Shown piece after piece: positions 1-5,056 of a stretch of 7,411 bases of DNA. Both the position numbers and the translations under genes were made by a program. Origin of the DNA: Allosphingosinicella sp. (GTDB lineage: Bacteria > Pseudomonadota > Alphaproteobacteria > Sphingomonadales > Sphingomonadaceae); the NCBI GenBank assembly GCA_030146745.1, contig JASLBD010000290.1, forward strand, positions 1 to 7,411, given 5' to 3'. The stretch's first letter is position 1, and the number at the start of each line of letters is the position of its first letter. Below the pieces are notes generated by a model that was not told the DNA's origin, did not search any database, and was given only the letters and a program-made list of their open reading frames with translations.

Positions 1-1
1 C

Positions 2-901
2 ATCCTGCTCTCCGCGGTTCCGATCACCCTCGCGGACACTTTGCTCATCCTGCTTCCGGTGCTGATGTGGGTCTTCGCGACCCTGATCGGCTGGCTGATC
101 CTGAACCGCCTTCTGCTTCGGCCGCTGGCGCGCATGGAGCGGGCGGTCGCCGCCTACCGGCCCGGCGACCGCGAGCTCGCCCTCCCCCAGGTCGCCACTC
201 CGGCGCGCGAGATTCGCGAGCTTGGCGAGGCGTTCGACCGGGCGGTCCGGACCCTCGCCCATCACGAGGCCGAACTCGAAGCCGCGGTCGAGCGCCAGAC
301 CAAGCTGGTCCGCGAGGTCCATCATCGCGTGAAGAACAACCTTCAGGTCGTCGCCTCCTTGCTCAACATCCACTCGCGCGGCTCGCCGAACGAGGAAGTC
401 GCCGCCGCTTACGCCTCGATCCAGCGCCGGGTCGACGCGCTCGCGGTCGTCCACCGCAACCATTTCGCCGAGCTCGAGGAGAATCGCGGAGTCGCGCTGA
501 AGCCGCTCGTCTCCGAGCTGGCCGCGAACCTTCGCGCCACCGCGCCCGCCTCGGCGGTCGGAATGACCATTCGACTCGCCCTCGAGCCTTATTACGTCAC
601 CCAGGACGTCGCCGTCTCGGTCGCCTTCCTGATCACCGAGATCGCCGAATATGCGATGCTGTGCGGCGCCGGGGCGGTCAGCATCGCGCTGACCGGCGAG
701 GGCGCCAAGGCGGGCACGGCCCAGTTCGTCATCGAATCGGACAGCCTTCGCCCGGGCGCGCCTTGCGACTCGATCCTGACCGAGCGGTTCGAGCGAATCG
801 TCACCGGCCTTTCCCGCCAGCTCCGCTCGACCATCGACCGCGATCTCGAGGCAGGCCGCTACACTCTCGCCGTCGCGGTCGTGGACAAGGCGGACCGGTG
901 A
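2..901 (+). CDS. Membrane sensor histidine kinase, HAMP plus HisKA_2, degenerate ATPase domain (5' partial)
   Basis: This is the C-terminal part of a sensor kinase. The reading frame is open to the left window edge, and the first available start-like codon (TTG at 41) lies inside a membrane segment, so the true start is upstream. Visible in order: a hydrophobic helix (about nt 41-115), a HAMP-like linker beginning RPLARMERAV, a coiled helix, then a HisKA_2 phosphoacceptor box HHRVKNNLQ (nt 320-346). The downstream HATPase-like region is unusual. At the N-box position the motif reads TEIAEYAM, with Tyr (nt 650-652) where Asn is expected, and no DxGxG box is recognisable; the matching stretch reads ESDSLRPGAP. 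Known: HisKA_2 kinases feed the PhyR-NepR-EcfG general stress response in alphaproteobacteria, and Sphingomonas PhyP is a membrane member acting negatively on PhyR. Assignment to a PhyP-like role is inference, supported by EcfG-type promoters nearby; the expected phyR/nepR/ecfG genes are not in the window. Confidence 0.85.
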   Translation: MLLSAVPITLADTLLILLPVLMWVFATLIGWLILNRLLLRPLARMERAVAAYRPGDRELALPQVATPAREIRELGEAFDRAVRTLAHHEAELEAAVERQTKLVREVHHRVKNNLQVVASLLNIHSRGSPNEEVAAAYASIQRRVDALAVVHRNHFAELEENRGVALKPLVSELAANLRATAPASAVGMTIRLALEPYYVTQDVAVSVAFLITEIAEYAMLCGAGAVSIALTGEGAKAGTAQFVIESDSLRPGAPCDSILTERFERIVTGLSRQLRSTIDRDLEAGRYTLAVAVVDKADR

Positions 902-906
902 CCGGA

Positions 907-991
907 CGTCATCCCGGCGACGGCCGGCACCTCGTGGAGACTGGCGGCGACGCATTCCCCAGCTGAGCTCCCGGCTGTCGCCGGGATGACG
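907..991. repeat. Intergenic palindromic repeat, copy 1
   Basis: An 85-base element with terminal inverted arms at 907-927 and 971-991. The arms match at 20 of 21 positions and start CGTCATCCCGGCGAC. It fills the gap between the kinase stop codon and the stop of the convergent small ORF, so as RNA it could fold into a long hairpin and may end transcription from both sides. Its arm is shared with the copy at 5723-5806, and both copies carry ACCTCGTG just inside the left arm, so this is a dispersed family rather than a local terminator. Confidence 0.8.
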
Positions 992-992
992 A

Positions 993-1181
993 TCATTTGC
1001 TCCGATCGTCCCTGTTCTTCATGTCGTCGGAATAATCCGGCCTCGCCACATCCTCCCTTGCCGCCCGGGCGAGATCCTCGTTGTCCTGACCCGCCTCGAC
1101 GGCGCTTTCGACATTGGGCTTCTCGTCCCGGTGCACTCCGTCGATGTCGCTGTGCGGGGTGGATTTCGGCGGCTTGGTCAC
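993..1181 (-). CDS. Small hydrophilic protein, unknown function
   Basis: A possible 62-residue, highly charged protein beginning MTKPPKSTPH and ending SDDMKNRDDRSK. It has no hydrophobic segment, no cysteine and no recognisable domain, and is probably cytoplasmic and disordered. I chose the GTG start at 1181 because a good Shine-Dalgarno GAGGAG lies 8 bases upstream (1190-1195); the longer TTG start at 1208 would put that site inside the gene. It converges on the histidine kinase with one palindromic repeat between them. A weak EcfG-like motif, GAAAC-N17-GGTT, lies upstream on the same strand (1207-1232), with one mismatch in each half. NepR was considered because of the context, but none of its conserved helices are visible. 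Supported by the ribosome site and reading frame; function unknown. Confidence 0.5.
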   Translation of the reverse strand: MTKPPKSTPHSDIDGVHRDEKPNVESAVEAGQDNEDLARAAREDVARPDYSDDMKNRDDRSK

Positions 1182-1271
1182 GATCGGGGCTCCTCTTCGC
1201 CTCCCCAACCAGCCGGAGCGTGGGCCGGTTTCGAAAAATTTGCACGGTTGCGATTTTTTTGCGGATCGGGC

Positions 1272-1296
1272 GGAACCCCTCCGTCGCTACGCCGTT
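1272..1296 (+). promoter_or_regulatory. Sigma-EcfG type promoter
   Basis: The -35 element GGAAC (1272-1276) and the -10 element CGTT (1293-1296) are separated by exactly 16 bases. This matches the GGAAC-N16/17-CGTT consensus known for the alphaproteobacterial general-stress sigma factor EcfG. A start would be expected near 1302-1304, and no protein ORF with a ribosome site begins downstream; a two-hairpin structure does. The match is seen directly; activity is inferred. Confidence 0.65.
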
Positions 1297-1302
1297 ATGC
1301 AG

Positions 1303-1404
1303 TTCGGATAGTGACCTTTTGCCCCCCCGCTCTCGCTATCCACGACATGAGCCCGGACGCGCCAACCTCCCCCCCCCCGGTGGCGCCTCCGGGCTCAAAT
1401 TTTT
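1303..1404 (+). ncRNA. Candidate stress-induced small RNA with two C-rich hairpin loops
   Basis: Predicted transcript of about 100 nt starting 6-8 bases after the EcfG -10 element. Hairpin 1 pairs GGATAGTG (1306-1313) with CGCTATCC (1334-1341), 8 bp including one G-U pair, and its 20-base loop contains C7 (1322-1328). Hairpin 2 pairs GAGCCCGGA (1349-1357) with TCCGGGCTC (1388-1396), then GCGCC with GGCGC and ACC with GGT after small interruptions, leaving an 11-base loop of T followed by C10 (1368-1378). AAATTTTT follows, as in an intrinsic terminator. Known: several stress-induced alphaproteobacterial sRNAs display CCUCC-like loops that can pair with Shine-Dalgarno sequences. A similar role here is inference. 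No known RNA family was recognised, and the 5' end is only a prediction. Confidence 0.5.
1349..1404 (+). terminator. Intrinsic terminator hairpin of the candidate sRNA
   Basis: A 9-bp GC-rich outer stem (1349-1357 with 1388-1396), one C-C mismatch, a 5-bp inner stem, and a T5 run at 1400-1404 preceded by AAA. In the proposed RNA this hairpin would both end transcription and carry the C10 loop. The AAA before the T run makes it slightly imperfect. Confidence 0.55.
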
Positions 1405-1421
1405 CCAGATCCCTCCGATAG

Positions 1422-1565
1422 CGTCATTCCGGCGAAAACCGGAACCGATGAACACGAACGCCTGACGAATATCCCGCGTTCATGCTCCTGGAGACCGCTC
1501 GACAAGGAATGACGGACCCGCGCCCGCGCGACCGCCCGCTGGATTCCCGGGCTGACGGGATGACG
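1422..1565. repeat. Composite palindromic repeat, copy 2 (diverged)
   Basis: The left arm (from 1422) begins CGTCATTCCGGCGAAAACC. A right arm ending GGGATGACG closes at 1565, and an additional inverted end, GGAATGACGG, lies in the middle (about 1506-1515). The arms belong to the same family as the repeats at 907 and 5723 but are less perfect, and at about 144 bases the element is longer. It may be two overlapping or nested insertions. No ORF inside is credible. Confidence 0.6.
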
Positions 1566-1570
1566 AGGCC

Positions 1571-1596
1571 GGAACAATCGTACCGCCCCCGGCATT
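1571..1596 (+). promoter_or_regulatory. Possible EcfG-like promoter of the entericidin gene
   Basis: GGAAC (1571-1575) is followed after 17 bases by CATT (1593-1596), one mismatch from the CGTT -10 element. It starts 5 bases after the composite repeat and about 60 bases before the entericidin ribosome site. The -35 half is exact and the -10 half imperfect, so the call is tentative. Confidence 0.35.
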
Positions 1597-1659
1597 TCCT
1601 TCCTACCTTGCGACGCCGGACGCGCGATGCGCCTGGCGAAGCATTCGAGGAGACCGAAC

Positions 1660-1791
1660 ATGCGTAAGCTTATCACCCTCGCCTTCGTCGCCACCGGCCT
1701 GACCCTCAGCGCCTGCAATACGGTTCGCGGTGCCGCGAACGACGTCGAATCGACGACCGACTGCGCCGACGGCCAGCCCGGCAACTGCTGA
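1660..1791 (+). CDS. Entericidin A/B family small lipoprotein
   Basis: A 43-residue lipoprotein precursor. It has a basic N-terminus (MRK), a hydrophobic signal segment and a lipobox LSAC, with the lipidated Cys at residue 19. The motif NTVRGAANDVES follows, typical of the entericidin family, with two further cysteines near the C-terminus. Known: entericidins are small membrane lipoproteins described as a toxin/antidote pair in enteric bacteria. In sphingomonads single copies are common and often stress-linked, so no bacteriolytic role should be assumed. The start is supported by a GAGGAGA ribosome site (1647-1653) seven to eight bases upstream. A strong terminator follows directly. A GGAAC-containing motif upstream suggests control by the general stress sigma factor (inference). 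Confidence 0.85.
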   Translation: MRKLITLAFVATGLTLSACNTVRGAANDVESTTDCADGQPGNC

Positions 1792-1804
1792 GCCCCGATT
1801 TTCG

Positions 1805-1836
1805 AAAAAGGCCGCCTCCGGGCGGCCTTTTTTTTT
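1805..1836. terminator. Bidirectional intrinsic terminator
   Basis: A perfect 7-bp GGCCGCC/GGCGGCC stem (1810-1816 with 1821-1827) with a TCCG loop, flanked by A5 on the left and T9 on the right. It can therefore work on both strands. It lies between the convergent entericidin and DUF4893 genes and would end both transcripts. Confidence 0.9.
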
Positions 1837-1850
1837 AAGCTGCGCTTTTT

Positions 1851-2486
1851 TCAGCCCCGCGGCGCCGCCACCAGCTCGACGATGGTGAGGCCAACCCCCG
1901 GTGCCGGCTCCGGCATGGCGAGCCGGTAGCGGAACTCGCCGATCCGCTCGACCAGCCCGGCGGCGTCGCGGGACGGGTTGTCGCCATAGGCTGGCGCAGT
2001 CCTGGTCCCGGTCGGCACGGCCCCGCCGAGGAAGACGAGCCGCTCGCCGCCCTTCACCTCCCACAGATAGCCGCCGAATCGCAGCCCGCGCAGCTCCGTA
2101 GCCAGGGTGAGCTGCCCCTCTTCGACTCCCACGTAGCAAAAGCCCGAGGCCGAGCTCACCCATCTTCGGCCGCCGGGCCGGATGTAGCGGCACCGGTAGC
2201 TTCCCGGCGCCGGCGCCGCCCGCGGAAGCCGGACGTCCGGAACCAGCAGCTCGCCTTCTCCGGCGATCCGGCGCGAAAGATTCGCGGCCCGGCCGGCGGA
2301 GAGCGCCTGCCGCCAACGGTCGGCGAGGCTGTCGAGGGCGGCCGCGTCGCGCTGCGAAGCGATGCTCCGCCAGGCCTCGGCCTCCTCGACCACAACCGCC
2401 GCGGCCGGCTTGTCGGACGACGGAGTCTGGCACGCGGCCGTCCCCGCCAGAGCGGCGAGACAATAAACAAGACGCAGCCGCGACAT
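1851..2486 (-). CDS. DUF4893 domain-containing exported protein
   Basis: A 211-residue protein with an N-terminal signal segment (residues 1-19) ending in TAAC. Cys19 could be a lipidation site, although the lipobox is weak because it has Thr at -3. The rest matches the DUF4893 family as I know it from sphingomonads: an early helical stretch (AWRSIASQRDAAALDSLADRW), the GSYRCR motif (about 95-100), GGERLVFLGG, and near the end APAYGDNPSRDAAGLVERIG. Cys99 and Cys117 could form a disulfide. Function is unknown; the location is probably periplasmic or membrane-anchored. I chose the ATG at 2486 because GGAGGG lies 8 bases upstream; a TTG at 2507 would add seven residues before the signal. It is the last gene of a same-strand series, 62 bases after the EAL gene, so co-transcription is possible but not shown. 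Confidence 0.82.
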   Translation of the reverse strand: MSRLRLVYCLAALAGTAACQTPSSDKPAAAVVVEEAEAWRSIASQRDAAALDSLADRWRQALSAGRAANLSRRIAGEGELLVPDVRLPRAAPAPGSYRCRYIRPGGRRWVSSASGFCYVGVEEGQLTLATELRGLRFGGYLWEVKGGERLVFLGGAVPTGTRTAPAYGDNPSRDAAGLVERIGEFRYRLAMPEPAPGVGLTIVELVAAPRG

Positions 2487-2548
2487 CGCGAAGACCCTCC
2501 CCAACAAATTTCAACGCCGCGCCTGCGAACCCGTCCGGCGGGGTGGCG

Positions 2549-3373
2549 TCAGCCCCTCCGCCGCGCCGAAGCGATCGGCACCACGCCCTCGCCGTCGGCC
2601 TCCATCAGCCACGGCGCCAGCTCCCACCCTTCCATCGCCCGGGCGATGAAAAAGCCCTGGGCATGGTCGCAGCCCAGTTCCTTGAGCAGCGCCAGGGTCT
2701 CGGCATCCTCGATCCCTTCCGCCGTCGCCTCGAGCCCGAGGCCGTGGGCGAGGTCGATCACCGCCTTGACGATCAGCCGCGACTCGCGCGAGCGCACGGC
2801 CTCGCCGACGAAGCATTGATCGACCTTCAGCTCGCTATACGGCAGCTGGCGGAGCTGGAGGAGTGAGGAATAACCCGTACCGAAATCGTCGAGCGCAAGG
2901 CTCATCCCCTTCAGCCGAAATCGGGTCAGCGTGTCGAGCAGGCGCACCAGATGCTGGGTCGCGCCTTCCGTCACCTCGATCGTCAGGCAATTGGCCGGCA
3001 CCCCTTCGGTCTGGCAGAGCCGGTGCAGATAATCGGGAAAATAGACGTCGCGAAGGCTCAGCGCCGAGACGTTGAAGGCGATGTTGGTCCGAAGCCCCTG
3101 CTCGCTCCAGGTCACCCATTGCTTGAGCCCGCGCCGAAGCACCCAGTCGGTCAGCTCGTCGATCAGGCCGTAGCGCTCGGCGAGCGGAACGAAGGTCGAC
3201 GGCTCGATCACGCCGAGCGTGCGGTGCGGCCACCGCGCCAGCGCCTCGACTCCGACCAGCCGGTTGTCGGCGACCCCCACCTTGGGCTGGTAGAGCAGGG
3301 ACAATTCGTCCCGCTCGACCGCCAGCTGAAGCTCGGTGACGAGGTCCGCTTCAGAAACCGATGCAGCCGGCAT
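2549..3373 (-). CDS. EAL-domain cyclic-di-GMP phosphodiesterase
   Basis: A 274-residue stand-alone EAL protein that would hydrolyse c-di-GMP to pGpG in the cytoplasm. The catalytic set looks complete: EAL at residues 43-45, Asn101 (NVSAL), Glu133 in TIEVTE, Asp162-Asp163 in DDFGTGYSS (loop 6 intact), Lys183 with Asp185 (KVD), Glu219 in AEGIE, and Gln239 in QGFF. It has no GGDEF, PAS or membrane segment. Family members such as RocR fuse a receiver to EAL; here the receiver is a separate upstream gene overlapping this one by 23 bases, which suggests translational coupling and partnership. The start at 3373 is supported by GGGAGG six bases upstream. The tail after the domain is short and basic (ARRRG). 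Enzymatic activity is predicted from motifs. Confidence 0.92.
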   Translation of the reverse strand: MPAASVSEADLVTELQLAVERDELSLLYQPKVGVADNRLVGVEALARWPHRTLGVIEPSTFVPLAERYGLIDELTDWVLRRGLKQWVTWSEQGLRTNIAFNVSALSLRDVYFPDYLHRLCQTEGVPANCLTIEVTEGATQHLVRLLDTLTRFRLKGMSLALDDFGTGYSSLLQLRQLPYSELKVDQCFVGEAVRSRESRLIVKAVIDLAHGLGLEATAEGIEDAETLALLKELGCDHAQGFFIARAMEGWELAPWLMEADGEGVVPIASARRRG

Positions 3374-3806
3374 CCTGCGCCTCCCGTCCCTGCATTGCGT
3401 CCATCAGCTGCTGGAGCCGCACCGGCTTCTGCAGCGGCCCCGTCATCCGAAGGCCGAGCGCGGTGCCCAGCCGCATCGCCGCCTCCAGCACCCGCTCGTC
3501 GAATCCGCTGATCGGAAGGACCAGAGCCCGGCACTTCTCCTCGGCGAGGAAGCGAAGGAGCTCGACCCCGTCGCTTCGCGGCAAGGCGAGGTCGAGGACG
3601 ACCACGTCCGGGTCGCAGGCCAGATACTGGCTTCGGAAGCTCTCCGCGGTGACGGTGATGATCGCTTCGTAGCCGCATTCCTCGGCGGCGTGGGCGATGA
3701 ACCGCGCCACCGACAGCTCGTCGTCGATCAGAAGCAGCCGCCGGCGCCCCCCGGGCTGCCTCGGCAGCGGACGGACCGCGGGCTCGGGGAGGAGCGGCTC
3801 AGTCAT
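3351..3806 (-). CDS. Single-domain response regulator (receiver only)
   Basis: A 151-residue receiver protein with a proline-rich leader of about 22 residues and no output domain. The canonical residues are present: Asp28-Asp29 in LLLIDDE, phosphoacceptor Asp72 in VVVLDLALPRSDG, Ser100 in LPISG, and Lys127 in QKPV, so it should be phosphorylatable. The gene begins inside the end of the sciP homologue (8-base overlap) and ends 23 bases inside the EAL gene. That arrangement suggests it passes a phosphorylation signal to the EAL protein by direct contact, a split version of REC-EAL proteins (inference). No cognate kinase lies next to it; the truncated kinase at the left edge is over 2 kb away on the other strand. 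Reading further upstream in this frame would only overlap the sciP gene. Confidence 0.88.
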   Translation of the reverse strand: MTEPLLPEPAVRPLPRQPGGRRRLLLIDDELSVARFIAHAAEECGYEAIITVTAESFRSQYLACDPDVVVLDLALPRSDGVELLRFLAEEKCRALVLPISGFDERVLEAAMRLGTALGLRMTGPLQKPVRLQQLMDAMQGREAQDAGCIGF

Positions 3807-4068
3807 GGCGCGACCGCGGATCCATGCGCAGGCCCTCGACTCCGGACCGGTAGAAGCGGCGCTTCCACAGGCTGAATTCCTCGATGCTGAGCTCGTAACG
3901 CCCGAGCGCCTCGTCCAGCCTGAGCATCCCGCTCTGCACCGCCTCGACCACCTGCGCCTTGCGGCGGGCGACCCAGCGGCGCGTCCCGGCGGGCGGGAGG
4001 CCGGACTCGGCGACGGCAGGAATGCGGCGGGTATGGGCCCGGCGGCGAGAGGTGCGACTATCGGCCAT
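3799..4068 (-). CDS. sciP: SciP-like CtrA-inhibitor protein (DUF1153)
   Basis: An 89-residue DUF1153 protein. After a basic leader (SRTSRRRAHTRR) comes LPPAGTRRWVARRKAQVV, then a helix-turn-helix-like region LDEALGRYELSIEEFSLWKR (residues 51-70), the pattern of the SciP family. Known: Caulobacter SciP binds CtrA and blocks its recruitment of RNA polymerase, shaping late cell-cycle and flagellar gene expression. The same role here is inferred by homology. The start at 4068 has a near-perfect AAAGGAGG ribosome site at 4074-4081, five bases away. The gene overlaps the response regulator by 8 bases. A CtrA-like site and a GANTC site lie in its upstream region, consistent with feedback by CtrA. 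Sphingomonads may have more than one DUF1153 gene, so orthology to Caulobacter sciP is not certain. Confidence 0.85.
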   Translation of the reverse strand: MADSRTSRRRAHTRRIPAVAESGLPPAGTRRWVARRKAQVVEAVQSGMLRLDEALGRYELSIEEFSLWKRRFYRSGVEGLRMDPRSRHD

Positions 4069-4102
4069 GTCGGCCTCCTTTGCTTCGCCCCCCACTTGAG
4101 GC

Positions 4103-4136
4103 GACTCAACACCGGCAAAGGTTAAGAAAGTCCTAA
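4103..4136 (-). promoter_or_regulatory. Predicted sciP control region: CtrA-like box and GANTC site
   Basis: TTAA (4122-4125) and CTAA (4133-4136) are separated by 7 bases, one mismatch from the CtrA consensus TTAA-N7-TTAA. On the minus strand it reads TTAG-N7-TTAA. A GACTC site (4103-4107), a CcrM methylation target of the GANTC type, lies between it and the sciP start, 35 bases upstream of the ATG. The spacing would allow the CtrA box to overlap a -35 region and GANTC to lie near a -10. The motifs are seen; their function is inferred from Caulobacter. Confidence 0.45.
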
Positions 4137-4191
4137 GAGGCGGGGTTACGAAGGGTTAGCGAAGACCAGGCGTGGGGACGGTGCGACAATC

Positions 4192-4281
4192 CGTCGCCCC
4201 AGCGAAGGCTGGGGCCCCGTGGGGTGATGAACACCGCGCCTTTCACCCTCTGGGGTCCCCAGCCTTCGCTGGGACGACGAC
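4192..4281. repeat. Intergenic palindromic repeat, copy 3 (CCCCAGCGAAGGCTGGGG variant)
   Basis: About 90 bases with terminal inverted arms (about 4192-4218 and 4251-4278) built on CCCAGCGAAGGCTGGGG, and an internal pair GGGGTGA/TCACCC. The general shape and length match the 907 and 5723 copies, but the arm sequence is a distinct subfamily. It directly abuts the tatC stop codon (4283-4285) and could act as the 3' end or terminator of the tat transcript. Confidence 0.75.
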
Positions 4282-4282
4282 G

Positions 4283-5056
4283 TCAGGCCGGAGGCGCGAT
4301 CGCCGCTTCCCTGGCCCGCTTGCGCTCGGTGAACCAGATTACGACCAGCGAGGCCTCGTAGAGGAGGATGAGCGGGATCGCGAGCATGAACTGGGAGATG
4401 ATGTCGGGCGGGGTCGCGACCGCGGCGATGACGAAGGCGACGAGGATGGCGTAGCGCCGTCCGCGCTTCAGCTGGTCGCGGGTTACCAGCCCGGCGCGCT
4501 CAAGCAGAACCAGAAGGATCGGCAGCAGGAAGGATATCCCGAAGGCGAGGATGAAGTGCATGACGAAGGAGAGATATTCCCCCATCGCCGGCAACGCTTC
4601 CTGCTGGATGCCCGTTATCTGCCCCTGGTAGCCGAGGAAGAATTTGATCGCGAGCGGCATCACCACGTAATAAGCGAGCGCCCCGCCGCCGATGAACAGC
4701 ACGGGGGTCGCGAGCAGGAATGGCAGGAACGCCCTTTTCTCCTTCGCATAGAGGCCCGGCGCGACGAACATCCAGAGCTGGGTGGCGATGATCGGGAAGG
4801 CGAGGAAGAAGGCGGCGAACAGCGCCACCCTCACCTCGGTGAAGAACGCCTCGTAGAGCTTGGTGTAGACCAGCCGCCCCTGACCCGTTCCGAAGCCCGC
4901 GATGAGCGGCTGGACGAGGAAGCCGAATATCTCGCCTGCATAGGCGAAGCTCACGCCGAAGGCGACGCCGAGCGCGACGAACGACCAGATCAGCCGCCGC
5001 CTGAGTTCGACCAGATGCTCCATCAGCGGAGCGCGGGTCTCGTCGATTTCGCTCAT
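4283..5056 (-). CDS. tatC: Sec-independent protein translocase TatC
   Basis: A 257-residue inner-membrane protein that recognises the twin-arginine signal peptide and, with TatB, forms the receptor of the Tat export system. Family signatures are clear: [11 protein letters not shown] near the N-terminus, [12 protein letters not shown] after the second helix, and about six hydrophobic segments. The length is normal. Its ATG overlaps the tatB stop region by four bases, so the two are translationally coupled. The C-terminus ends in a short basic and alanine-rich tail, directly followed by a palindromic repeat. Confidence 0.97.
   Translation of the reverse strand: MSEIDETRAPLMEHLVELRRRLIWSFVALGVAFGVSFAYAGEIFGFLVQPLIAGFGTGQGRLVYTKLYEAFFTEVRVALFAAFFLAFPIIATQLWMFVAPGLYAKEKRAFLPFLLATPVLFIGGGALAYYVVMPLAIKFFLGYQGQITGIQQEALPAMGEYLSFVMHFILAFGISFLLPILLVLLERAGLVTRDQLKRGRRYAILVAFVIAAVATPPDIISQFMLAIPLILLYEASLVVIWFTERKRAREAAIAPPA

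Larger units (their letters stand above)
1182..1659. other. 478-base stretch without a confident protein gene
   Basis: Between the small ORF start and the entericidin start I see no credible protein gene. The stretch holds, left to right: the ribosome site and possible promoter of the minus-strand small ORF; AT-rich patches (about 1231-1260) that stand out from the GC-rich surroundings; an EcfG-type promoter (1272-1296); a two-hairpin candidate small RNA (about 1303-1404); a composite palindromic repeat (1422-1565); and a weaker EcfG-like motif and ribosome site for the entericidin gene. Confidence 0.6.

Noticed and set aside
41..43. TTG at 41 as the kinase start codon
   Set aside because: It falls within a transmembrane stretch in a frame that stays open to the window edge; the gene evidently begins upstream.
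907..991. Two repeat arms as the start of a CRISPR array
   Set aside because: The copies are inverted, not direct, occur in pairs with a single spacer-like centre, and are scattered across kilobases.
993..1181. Small ORF as NepR anti-sigma factor
   Set aside because: The context was tempting, but the sequence lacks the two amphipathic helices and conserved hydrophobic pattern of NepR and is almost entirely charged.
986..1465. Plus-strand 159-codon open frame over the small ORF and sRNA region
   Set aside because: The composition is Pro/Arg-rich frame-shadow type, it starts inside the repeat arm, and it runs through the hairpins and poly-C tracts.
1395..1784. Minus-strand 129-codon open frame over the entericidin gene and composite repeat
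   Set aside because: It crosses a palindromic repeat and opposes a well-supported lipoprotein gene, with no ribosome site or recognisable domain.
2505..2507. TTG at 2507 as the start of the DUF4893 gene
   Set aside because: The GGAGGG ribosome site lies between it and the ATG at 2486, and the signal peptide fits the ATG start better.
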